A DNA stretch of 64,000 nt from an uncultured Eubacteriales bacterium (GTDB taxonomy: Bacteria > Bacillota > Clostridia > TANB77 > CAG-508), in NCBI GenBank assembly GCA_948443845.1, contig CAOJUE010000010.1, positions 1-64,000 of the forward strand. Direction: 5' to 3'. Position numbers and translations under genes: made by a program. Of the stretch, positions 26,601 through 34,989 are shown piece by piece (position 1 is the stretch's first letter; every line of letters starts with the position of its first letter). Under the pieces are notes generated by a model. It had not been told where the DNA came from and ran no database searches. It worked only from the letters and a program-made list of their open reading frames with translations.

Positions 26601-26635
26601 AACCCGACAGAAAGTTAGATTTCTGTCGGGTTTTA
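26601..26635 (+). terminator. Strong terminator after the kinase gene
   Basis: AACCCGACAGAAA / TTTCTGTCGGGTT, 13 bp with a 6-base loop, followed by TTTT. Confidence 0.9.
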
Positions 26636-26678
26636 ACTTGATTTTATTCTATATTTTTAAATGAGTTATAAATTAAAT

Positions 26679-26831
26679 TCAAATTTTTAAAAAAGGAAAA
26701 GGTGTTTCGTCATCAAGTAATTTTAATGGATTATTAATTACACTATTTAACCATTTAATCATTTTATTTCTGGTATATCTAAAATGATAGATATCTTCCT
26801 GTTTAGATGAAAAAATATTCTTAAAATTATT
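26679..26831 (-). other. Open frame continuing beyond the UGA of the DUF6076-like gene
   Basis: Directly after the TGA at 26834-26832, the same minus-strand frame continues for 50 codons (NNFKNIFSSKQEDIYHFRYT... ending FPFLKI) to a second TGA at 26681-26679. Its composition is plainly protein-like, so the first UGA is a recent nonsense change or a readthrough site. Confidence 0.6.
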
Positions 26832-27842
26832 TCAAATAGTATTATAGTCAGGATTTTTTCCTTTTTTATTTGTACAAATGGTATAAAATTGGTCATATAA
26901 TTTTTGGATTTCTTGTTTTTGTTGTGTTTGTTTTGAATTATAGTGAGTTCTTAGTTGTTGACAGGTTTTAGTTTTTCGTTCAGGACTTGGATTATGGCAA
27001 AATGCGGTATCTTTTCTTGTAGGAATAAAAAGTCTATTACAATGTTTACATCTTTTAATTGATATGTTTTCAGAAATTATGAAATACAGAATAGTATCAA
27101 ATAATTCTTGTAATGTATTTATGCAAAATATTTGTGTTGTTGTAGTGATTTTTGAATAAAATTGATTTTCATTTGGTCCGATGGGAAATTTTTTTACTGA
27201 TAATATTTGCTTTGGCAAATTGAGTTGTAAACTACTTGGGTCCAAAGAAATAGGCAGAGTTGCTAAATATTCAAAGCTACGTTGTAGATAATCAATATAA
27301 TTAAGATATTCTTCGAATCGATTAGCTAAAAACTTTCCCAAACCATCAATTTTTAAATTTTTAAAATACTTATGATTTTTATAGAAATAATTAATAAAGT
27401 CTGCTTGAAGTATTTTTACTACTAATTCACAGTATTCGACTTCATCAATCATTTCTTCAAATGTAAGAAGTGTTTTATGAATATAAAAATCTATATCATT
27501 AAATTTATATTCACAAAAATCTTCGATAAGTAATCCCAGTTTTTTGTCTATAATTTCGAATTCTTGTAAAAAATATAAAAGTATTTCAGGAGTAATTTCC
27601 TGAATTTCTAATGAAATCCCCATTTTTGGAGTATATCTTTCATTAATTTTGAGATTTGTTCCTTTTATTTTTATTTTTTCTAATTTTGAATAACACTTTA
27701 TATTTGGAATGTATTTAATTAAAGAAAAATTTTTTTCAGATTTGTTAATTTTTAAAAGTATTTTGCTAAATTTTTCGTTAATATTTACAGATATTTTTGG
27801 TAGTTCTATCAAATTATAAAATTTTTTCCTTTCGAAAATCAT
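26832..27842 (-). CDS. DUF6076-like zinc-ribbon protein with early UGA
   Basis: 336 residues, behind AAAGGAGG. The N-terminal 240 residues are helical and not recognised. Near residue 285 is KRCKHCNRLFIPTRKDTAFC, a Cys4-type zinc finger like those in CGNR/ABATE and DUF6076 proteins, which probably binds DNA. The frame has a TGA at 26834-26832 and then continues for another 50 codons, giving 387 if read through. It is transcribed away from the replication genes and may regulate them. The family name is tentative. Confidence 0.6.
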   Translation of the reverse strand: MIFERKKFYNLIELPKISVNINEKFSKILLKINKSEKNFSLIKYIPNIKCYSKLEKIKIKGTNLKINERYTPKMGISLEIQEITPEILLYFLQEFEIIDKKLGLLIEDFCEYKFNDIDFYIHKTLLTFEEMIDEVEYCELVVKILQADFINYFYKNHKYFKNLKIDGLGKFLANRFEEYLNYIDYLQRSFEYLATLPISLDPSSLQLNLPKQILSVKKFPIGPNENQFYSKITTTTQIFCINTLQELFDTILYFIISENISIKRCKHCNRLFIPTRKDTAFCHNPSPERKTKTCQQLRTHYNSKQTQQKQEIQKLYDQFYTICTNKKGKNPDYNTI

Positions 27843-27951
27843 TGAAAAACCTCCTTTTAAAGTGTCGGTAAATAAAAATTAAAATTACCGATGGACATTA
27901 ATTTTAACATAATTTAAAATTAATGTCAAAAGGAACAGAGGAGGTGATTTT

Positions 27952-28161
27952 ATGCTGACAGAAAAAGTCTTATCTCATTTTCATGGGGTAAGAGGCTGTA
28001 ATGGCCATTATATGGCTTTATGTCCTGCACATGAGGACCATAATCCTAGCCTTTGCATTACAGAAGCAGACGGAATTATATTGATTCACTGCTTCGCTAG
28101 TTGCAGGGCAGTAGATGTCCTAAAGGCTGTAGGCTTAACTTTTGAAGATTTGAGAAATTAA
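27952..28161 (+). CDS. CHC2-type zinc-finger primase fragment/protein
   Basis: 69 residues, behind GGAGGTG. Cys24, His27, Cys47 and Cys51 in LCPAHEDHNPSL...IHCFASC match the DnaG zinc-binding domain that recognises the template and initiates primer synthesis. The gene stops here and the Toprim part is separate (28300), so the primase is divided into single-domain genes, as in some phage and satellite modules. The stop is not at a CGG, so this is not another shift. Confidence 0.8.
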   Translation: MLTEKVLSHFHGVRGCNGHYMALCPAHEDHNPSLCITEADGIILIHCFASCRAVDVLKAVGLTFEDLRN

Positions 28162-28299
28162 ATCTTCAAAAGTTAAAAAGGTACCGATGATAAAGAGGTG
28201 CTAAAAGTACATTGAAAAGTTAATATGGTTTTTTGTCGATAGGTTTATAGGTAAATCCTTTATTAAAAACCTAAATATATTATAGGAGGAAAATTATTT

Positions 28300-28992
28300 A
28301 TGAAAAAACTAAATAATTTAGAAGTGTCTGATAAAATCACATTATTAGACGAAAAAAGTACAACTGTTGAAGAAAAAGCGGAGATAAAAACTCCACAACT
28401 TCATAAAGTTGTAAAGAATGAAAATCTATCTTCGGATAAAAACACGATAGCAAAATACGTTTATCGTGATGAAGATGGAAAGGAGGTTTTTACTGTTCAT
28501 AAAAGAATTGGTAGAGGTAGCCCATACTTAGTAAGTCATAAAGCTGAAAATGGTGAAGAGATATTCGGGCTTCCAGAAGATTCTGACTTGCCAATTTATA
28601 ATTTACCGAATGTAAGACAAGATATCTCAAAAGAAGAGGTAATTTGGATTACCGAGGGTGAGAGTAAGGCTGATACTCTAAATAAATTAGGAGTAACTGC
28701 AACAACAGTAGCATTTAAAGATACTGACAAATGGCATGACTACTATAATAAATATTTAGTAGGTGCAAAAAGTATTGTAGTGTTAGTTGATAATGATACA
28801 AAATCAGAAGAATTTGCAGACAACACAGGGCAGACATTATTATCGACATTAGAAGATGTTAATATTAGATGTCTTTATATGAGAGAAATCTATTCATCTC
28901 TAAAAGAAGGTGGAGATATCGATGATTTAGTAGAATTAGCCGGTATAGACACTGTAAAAGCTACATTAGAATCTATCGAAAGTCAATTTTAA
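28300..28992 (+). CDS. Toprim-domain protein (primase-like)
   Basis: 230 residues, behind TAGGAGG. After an acidic N-terminus it shows YRDEDGKEVFTVHKRIGRG and a Toprim core: VIWITEGESKADTLNKLGV (catalytic Glu) and SIVVLVDNDTKSEEFADN (DxD), followed by DIDDLVELAG. It is about the length of a stand-alone Toprim primase subunit and likely works with the zinc finger at 27952. It starts 138 bases after that gene; the gap has no promoter I can recognise. Confidence 0.82.
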   Translation: MKKLNNLEVSDKITLLDEKSTTVEEKAEIKTPQLHKVVKNENLSSDKNTIAKYVYRDEDGKEVFTVHKRIGRGSPYLVSHKAENGEEIFGLPEDSDLPIYNLPNVRQDISKEEVIWITEGESKADTLNKLGVTATTVAFKDTDKWHDYYNKYLVGAKSIVVLVDNDTKSEEFADNTGQTLLSTLEDVNIRCLYMREIYSSLKEGGDIDDLVELAGIDTVKATLESIESQF

Positions 28993-29013
28993 AATTGACA
29001 GGAGGTAGATTTT

Positions 29014-31457
29014 ATGAAAGATAAAATTATTTATGAATATACGGATGAAAAAGGAAATCCCTTATATCGACAAATTAGATACTATAGAGATGGAAAGAAA
29101 AATTTTTATAGTGAAAAGTTTGTTGATGGCAAATGGGTGAAAGGTTTAGGAGACGTAGAACGTGTTTTATTTAATCTTCCCAAAGTAAAAGAGGCTATTT
29201 CAAAAGCTGAAAAAATTTACTTTGTAGAAGGCGAAAAAGATGTCTTAACTCTTCAGAAAAAAGGGAAAGTTGCCACGACAATAGCTGGTCGGAGCTAATC
29301 AAAAGTGGCAACAATCTTATACAGAAGCCCTAAGAGATTCTGATATAATTATTATAGCAGATAATGACAAAGCTGGTCAAGAATTTGCGACGAAAGTCGC
29401 AGATTCTTTGGCTGGTAATGTTAATACTGTAAAGTTGCTAGATTTAACTAAGAAATGGGCAGATTTAAAGGAAAAAGGCGACATTACAGATGTTTTTGAA
29501 ATGGTAAATAATGATGAAGAAGTTTTGGCAAAATTGACTGAATTAGAAAAAGAAACTAAATTATATATAAAACCATTAAAAAAGGTTGAAAAGCAGAAAA
29601 GAGAAATTAATATTGGAGAATTTGGCTTAAAACTAAAACTACCAAGATACTATGAAGCCTCAAAAGAAACTGGAATTTTAAGATATTATTATCCTGATGG
29701 CGTAAGAGAAAATGTGCATATATCACCTATTTTAATAGTGATAAATAAATTATTGAAAAATATAGATACAGGAGAGGAAAAAGCTGAATTATTGCTATTT
29801 AAAAAAGGAAGATGGGAAAAATTAGTCGTTGAAAAGAATGTATTGTGTAATACGAATAATTTAGTCAATTTGGCTAATAAAGGAATTCCAGTAACAAGTG
29901 TTATATCAAGAGAATTGGTAAATTGGTTTTATAGTTTAGAAATGGCTAATTATAGTGAGATAAGTGTTGAAAGAACAACTAATCGAATGGGCTGGATAGA
30001 TGATAAAACTTTTATTCCGTATAAATGTGATGATGTTTCTTTGGATTTTGAACCGGGTATTGGAAGTTGGCTAAATAGACTGTCAGAAACGAAAGGGACT
30101 TTAGAAGAGTGGAAAACTGGAATAAAAGAGTTTTTAAACGATGACCAATTTGGAATTATCAGATTTATAATGGCTTCTCGGTTTTAGTTCGTGCTTGTTG
30201 CGAATTTTAGGTCTTAGAGGCACAATCATTAATTTGTATGGACCAAGTGGAATTGGAAAAACAGGAATAATTGAATTGGTGGCTAGTATTTATCAATCGC
30301 CTGACAATATAATTACGTTTGCAGCTACGCCGATTTCTATAACGATATTAGCTGAAAGATTGAGTGGAATAGGGCTAATTCTTGAAGAGAAACAGTCGTC
30401 TTTTGATGACAGTAAGATATCAACATTATTATACTCGTTAGCAGAAGGAAGAACGAGATTGAAAGCAACTGTGGAAAGTGACGTGATAGAAAATAGGAAG
30501 TTTGAATTAAATGTTTTGACAACAGCAGAAGAACCGCTTAATGAAAATTCACATACTGGAGCATCAAGAAGAACGATTGAATTGTATGTAAATAAGATTT
30601 TTTCTAGTGATGAAATGAGCCGAAAAGCACATAGAGTGAGCAGAGAAAATTATGGTTTTGCTTTGAACGAGTTTGTAAATTATTTGATAGATAATTATTC
30701 TGATGAGAATTATAGAATGATTAAAGAAAAATATAATGAAATAGAAAAGAAATTATATGAGAATATGAAAAAAGATATTGTAATTTCTTATGTTCAAAGC
30801 GTTGCTGTAATCGTTTTAGCTGATATTCTTATGAATAAGGTTTTTGGTTTTGGATTTAATGAAAGAGATAGTATTGAATTAGGAAATAGTATTTTGGAAA
30901 AATTGAATTCAGAAAAGGAAATTGATGAAGTAGAAAGAGCTAAAGAAATTATAGAAGATTTTCTGTTGATGAATGATGATAAATTTGAGCGACAAAGTTT
31001 TACGTGTGAATACCAATCAGTAAATGACATTAATAAGGTAAGAGAAGTCTTGGATAGTGGTAAAAATGTGTATGAACATTTTGGAATGTATCAAGATGGA
31101 ATCTACTATATTCTGCCAACTAAGTTTAATGAAATTATAAGAAAAAATGAATTGTCACCGAATAAAATAAGACGTGGCTTTGCAGAAAGAGGTTATATTT
31201 TAATCGATGAAATCAATAATCGATTTTCTGTTGTGAAGTTTTATAAGGGAGGAAATAGAAGAATGATTGCTTATAAACTGGAAAATGAACCTAAAGTAGA
31301 GAAAAATGAAGTTGAAGGAGAAATGGAAGAAAGCGTTATTAGCAAGAATATGTATAACGGTGCCTATGACGAACTTTTTACGGAAAGCAAAATAAACGAA
31401 TTTGAAGAAAGTTTCTTAAATTTAAGAGATAGAAAGGAGAACAAAAATGAATTGTAA
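29014..31457 (+). CDS. Toprim-DUF927 primase-helicase, read through two +1 shifts
   Basis: Start behind AGGAGGTAG. Reading through CGG at 29290 and 30179 by dropping the C each time gives 813 residues in one frame. The order is: Toprim (FVEGEKDVLTLQKKG...TTIAG-GANQKW...IIIADNDKAGQE), a linker, a DUF927 region (IRFIMAS-GFSSCLLRILGLRGT) and a P-loop ATPase GPSGIGKTG near residue 410, then RecA/AAA+ helicase motifs and a C-terminal extension. The Toprim catalytic loop and the segment before the Walker motif are both cut by the frame breaks, so a functional protein requires both shifts. It is the element's likely replicative primase-helicase. Confidence 0.85.
29290..29292 (+). other. +1 frameshift site, GGT CGG A, inside an inverted repeat
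   Basis: TTIAG then CGG; dropping the C gives GGA (GANQKWQQS). Nested inverted repeats surround it: GTTGCCAC (29269-29276) with GTGGCAAC (29305-29312), and TAGCT (29282-29286) with AGCTA (29293-29297), placing CGG in the hexaloop. The unshifted frame stops at 29298. Confidence 0.8.
30179..30181 (+). other. +1 frameshift site, TCT CGG T
   Basis: FIMAS then CGG; dropping the C gives GGT and GFSSCLLRILGLRG, leading into the Walker A region. The unshifted frame stops at 30187. Confidence 0.82.
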
Positions 31458-31833
31458 TGAATTTATAATTTATATTAAAAGCCAAATAAAAATGCTAAAT
31501 CTAAATAATTCTGATGTTGAAACACTAAATTTTTATATTAGGTTAGTGAAAGAAATTGAAATAATAAATCAAGAATTATATGGAGATATAGGACCACCGT
31601 ATTTGAGAAGATTTATGTTGCCGGAAGATTATATAAAAATTTGCAGAGATTTGAAAAATATTAGAATTGCTAAATTTGTAAAATTAATGAAAGAAATAAA
31701 AAAATATCTCAAAAAGTTGAAATTGCCAGATGAGGAATATACAAAAACTTGTAGAGAGTATGAAAAGAAGTACGCGAGGCAATTAAATTTAAGGATTGAT
31801 TATGATAGATATAATCAATTGCGTTTTAAATAA
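31447..31833 (+). CDS. Small basic helical protein, unknown
   Basis: 128 residues, behind AAAGGAGA and overlapping the helicase gene by 11 bases, so co-translated. Helical and Lys/Arg-rich, with an YCREYEKKYARQ-like C-terminus; no domain recognised. A replication accessory role is inferred only from position. Confidence 0.55.
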   Translation: MNCNEFIIYIKSQIKMLNLNNSDVETLNFYIRLVKEIEIINQELYGDIGPPYLRRFMLPEDYIKICRDLKNIRIAKFVKLMKEIKKYLKKLKLPDEEYTKTCREYEKKYARQLNLRIDYDRYNQLRFK

Positions 31834-31918
31834 GTTGTTTGATATTAAAAAAATGTGTTTATTGTGTTAGGTAGATAAATTAAAATTTATTAATTTTAGC
31901 AAATTTTTAACTTTTATA

Positions 31919-31947
31919 TGTACATTTGTAAAGTTTTAGTATATATA
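31919..31947 (+). promoter_or_regulatory. Element promoter, TGTACA-N17-TATATA, for the integrase region
   Basis: TATGTACA (TGTACA 31919-31924), 17 bases, TATATA (31942-31947), preceded by TTTTTAACTTTT as at 24726. Confidence 0.6.
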
Positions 31948-32010
31948 TTTATTTAAATTTTGACAAAAAAATAAGAGATAATGCTACCAACATTAACTCT
32001 TAGAATAACT

Positions 32011-32064
32011 AAAGCTCAAAGCCTTAATTAAATGAACTAAAATAATTATATCACTTTGAGCTTT
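32011..32064 (+). repeat. Inverted repeat in the integrase leader
   Basis: AAAGCTCAAAG (32011-32021) and CTTTGAGCTTT (32054-32064) are perfect inverted copies, 32 bases apart. As RNA they form a hairpin in the leader before the small gene and recombinase; the T-run after it is weak, so an attenuator is only possible. Confidence 0.5.
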
Positions 32065-32136
32065 ATATTGTCAAATCCTAATTTTTTTGAATTAAATCAG
32101 ATTCAAAGAATAGAATTTTGTGAGGAGGAAAATGAT

Positions 32137-32283
32137 ATGAAAGAGAATGAAAGTGGTAAAAATCAAAATGAACCTAAAGTATATTGTTGTTTTACAGACA
32201 ATAGTAATCAAGCAGAGACAATGATTGGTCTAGCTTTTAAGGATTTCGTTGAAAACCAAATAAAGGTGAAAAAAGGTATGTAA
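32137..32283 (+). CDS. Small acidic protein upstream of the recombinase
   Basis: 48 residues from ATG 32137, behind GAGGAGG. It has the patch PKVYCCFTDNSNQAETMIGLAFKDFV. Similar short genes sit just upstream of large serine recombinases in some Clostridia elements; this could be a recombination directionality factor or other accessory protein, unproven. It precedes the recombinase by 23 bases. Confidence 0.6.
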   Translation: MKENESGKNQNEPKVYCCFTDNSNQAETMIGLAFKDFVENQIKVKKGM

Positions 32284-32306
32284 AATAGCAATGAAAGGGT
32301 TAAATT

Positions 32307-33959
32307 ATGTTACTGATTAATAAAGTTTTTAGAGTTGGTACGTATATTAGGCTTTCAAGAGAAGATGGAGACAAACAGGAAAGTGAAAGTATAGGTAACC
32401 AACGTAAAATTATAGAGCGATATGCGAAAGAGAATAATTTAACTTTAGTTCAAGAATATGTAGATGATGGTGTGAGTGGTACGACATTTAATAGACCAGG
32501 TTTTAATCAAATGATTGAAGACATAAAAGCAGGAAAAATAGATATGGTTTTAACGAAGGATTTATCAAGACTTGGCAGAGAGTACATTCAGACAGGTTTT
32601 TACATAGAGAATTTTTTCCCGGAAAATAATGTGAGATATGTTTCAATACTAGATGGAATTGATACCTTTCTAGATACTACCAATAATGATATAACTCCGT
32701 TTAAAGCAATACTGAATGATATGTACGCGAAAGATATTTCTAAGAAAATCAAGAGTGTCATCAGAGAAAAGCAAAAGAACGGTGAATATATGTGTAGTAC
32801 TCCGCCATATGGATATAAAAGACATTCAAGTATTAAAAACAAGTTAGTGATTGATGAGAAGGTTGCAGATGTTGTTAGAAAAATATTTGAAATGTATGAT
32901 AATGGGGTAGGTAGTATATTAATTACTAAGTATCTAAACGATAATCACTACTTACCACCAAGAGCGTACAGACAAATTGGTAAAGTGATAGATGAAAATG
33001 ATTTTGAACACAACTGGAATGAAGTTGCGATTATGGCGATGCTAAAAAATGAAGTCTATATTGGAAATAGTATTCAAAATAAAAGAGTTAGTATTTCATA
33101 CAAAGTGAAAAAGTTGAAAAATATTAGTGAGGCTGAACAAATTAGAGTTAATAATACGCATGAACCAATTATAGATAAAGATGTTTTTGAAAGAGTGCAA
33201 TGTTTAGCAAAAGCAAGAGGAACGAATACGAAACTTAAATATGAATACTTGTTCAGAGGGTTACTATATTGCAAACATTGTGGAAGAAAATTGCAGATTG
33301 TTTTAAAGAAAAATCAGAAAAGACAAGCAAAGAAACATCCTTATATTACTTGTAGTGACCATAAATCGAGAGGCTGCTATGCTTTAAATATGAATTATGA
33401 TAAATTTGAAACTCAAATGCTTGATATTATAAAGCAAATTTGCAAGATTTATGCCAATAAAGAGATTTTTAGTGGAATGTATGATACAGTAACGAAAAAG
33501 TCGTTGAATTTAAAAGAAAAACTAAATAAATCTTTAAATAGTATTGACAAGAAAATTGCTGATATAAATATTAAACTTGATAAAATGTATATGGACAAAC
33601 TGAATGATTTAATATTGGAAGTGGATTATAGAAGATATGCAGATAATTTCATTCAGGAAAGGACAAAACTTCTTGAACAAAAAAGTGAATTAGAAAATAA
33701 AATTGCTCAAGCAGATAAAACAATAGAAGATAAAGGGCAAGTGGAAGAAAAAGACAAGGAACTTGAAAAATTAATTAATGAATTTTTGAGTTTAGAGAAA
33801 ATTGAGAAGATTCATTTATATAGGTTAATTGATAAAATTGAAATTGATAAAGATAAAAATATTTATATTCATTTCAATTTTGCTAAATTGGAAATGATTA
33901 GTCAGAATATGGATGAATTCATTGAAATTGAAAAAATAATAGGAAAAATGCATAGATAA
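32307..33959 (+). CDS. Large serine recombinase (element integrase)
   Basis: 550 residues. The catalytic N-terminal domain has YIRLSRED with nucleophile Ser17 and KDLSRLGREYIQTGFY; the recombinase domain runs from about 170 to 290 (VREKQKNGEYMCSTPPYGY, VIDEKVADVVRKIFEMY), the zinc ribbon is near 315-365 (LLYCKHCGRKL, YITCSDHKSRGCY), and a long coiled coil lies at about 400-490. It sits next to the attR boundary, as expected. It should catalyse integration, and with an accessory factor, excision. It has no frame break, although other genes of the element do. Confidence 0.93.
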   Translation: MLLINKVFRVGTYIRLSREDGDKQESESIGNQRKIIERYAKENNLTLVQEYVDDGVSGTTFNRPGFNQMIEDIKAGKIDMVLTKDLSRLGREYIQTGFYIENFFPENNVRYVSILDGIDTFLDTTNNDITPFKAILNDMYAKDISKKIKSVIREKQKNGEYMCSTPPYGYKRHSSIKNKLVIDEKVADVVRKIFEMYDNGVGSILITKYLNDNHYLPPRAYRQIGKVIDENDFEHNWNEVAIMAMLKNEVYIGNSIQNKRVSISYKVKKLKNISEAEQIRVNNTHEPIIDKDVFERVQCLAKARGTNTKLKYEYLFRGLLYCKHCGRKLQIVLKKNQKRQAKKHPYITCSDHKSRGCYALNMNYDKFETQMLDIIKQICKIYANKEIFSGMYDTVTKKSLNLKEKLNKSLNSIDKKIADINIKLDKMYMDKLNDLILEVDYRRYADNFIQERTKLLEQKSELENKIAQADKTIEDKGQVEEKDKELEKLINEFLSLEKIEKIHLYRLIDKIEIDKDKNIYIHFNFAKLEMISQNMDEFIEIEKIIGKMHR

Positions 33960-34047
33960 AAATAGTAAATTATATCATATAACAAAAAAGTCTTGTAATT
34001 GTTGAAATTGCAAGACTTTCTCCTTGCTTTTATAGGGTTGAAATATT

Positions 34048-34051
34048 TTTA
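34048..34051. other. attR core
   Basis: TTTA (TAAA on the minus strand) in the same phase as attL. The peptidase frame reads GVDL up to this point, then diverges into KIFQPYKS, element sequence. Confidence 0.65.
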
Positions 34052-34874
34052 AATCCACTCCTTCAATGTTTGCCTTCCAACCGCTTGGAAAAGGAATATC
34101 GGGAAAATCATTGGCAATTGCTTGCGCTCCGCTATAGGCGCGAGAACCCGGCGCAATAAGACCAGTAACTAAGTCAACTCCATCTGGATTAACTATTGGA
34201 ACCAAATAAAGCGACACTTCCGAAAACAGTTCTCTTGGATCTTTTCCATAAATTTGAATTCCATTGACATAACTTTTTGATAAATTCTCCAAAAATTTCA
34301 TTAATAAAGGAGTTGTAATCCATTCGTTTGCATGTGTCGAAGCACAATAAAATACTTCTTTTGGACCATTTCCAAATTTAACAGCAGGAATATTTTTCCC
34401 AAGTACACTCGTACCAATCAGTGAGATTTCAAGGAATGGATAAATTGTTTTTAAAGCAGACAAATTCATTTCCATAAAATCGGAAGTATAACTAATATTT
34501 GTCGGAACTACACTGCCAAACGGTACAATAATTTGTTGTCCAATCTGTAAATTCTCAGAATCGATATCTGGATTTGCGTACAAAATGCTATCTACTGTGG
34601 TAGAGAAATTTCGTGCAATGGTAAAAAGTGTATCTCCACTTTTTACGGTGTAGTTTGTGTAACCGTTTATGTATGGAAACAAAGCATCCCAAGTATTATT
34701 GCCGACAATTCCATCGCTTGTCAAACCAAAGTTTCTTTGAAAATTCTTGACAGCATTTTCTGTTTGTGTACTGAAATTCCCATCGATACTCCCACTATAA
34801 AATCCCAGTTTTTTTAAAGTGCTTTGCAAAAGTTCTACATAAGGTCCAGTTGAGTTTAGACGTAAAATAACCAT
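34048..34874 (-). pseudogene. N-terminal half of a split LysM/M14 zinc carboxypeptidase
   Basis: The start at 34874 follows AAAGGAT. It holds a peptidoglycan-binding domain (about 1-68: [27 protein letters not shown]), a LysM domain (about 73-118: [17 protein letters not shown]), and the front of an M14 peptidase with the zinc motif STHANEW (HxxE). It then reads into element sequence and stops at 33975. This architecture is that of a gamma-D-Glu-diaminopimelate endopeptidase, as in sporulation or cell-wall turnover. The remaining ligand and catalytic Glu are at 11868-12319. As it stands the truncated protein cannot be catalytic, though its wall-binding domains could fold. Confidence 0.9.
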
Positions 34875-34941
34875 TATTTAAAAATCCTTTCTTTTTTGTT
34901 TTTTATTTATAATATGAGGAAAAATAAAATTTGTGAAAGTA

Positions 34942-34970
34942 TTGACTTTATGAAAAAGTAATAATAAAAT
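34942..34970 (+). promoter_or_regulatory. Promoter for the ADP-ribosyltransferase-like gene
   Basis: TTGACT (34942-34947), 17 bases, TAAAAT (34965-34970). Confidence 0.7.
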
Positions 34971-34989
34971 AAACATAAGGGAGAAGATT

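Larger units (their letters stand above)
31834..32136. other. Regulatory gap before the recombinase
   Basis: 303 bases without a gene. They hold the TGTACA-type promoter at 31919-31947 and an 11 bp inverted repeat at 32011-32064; I see no other coding frame. Confidence 0.6.

Noticed and set aside
27952..28161. The short zinc-finger gene as another CGG shift
   Set aside because: It ends at an ordinary TAA with no CGG nearby, and the Toprim part has its own ribosome site 138 bases on.
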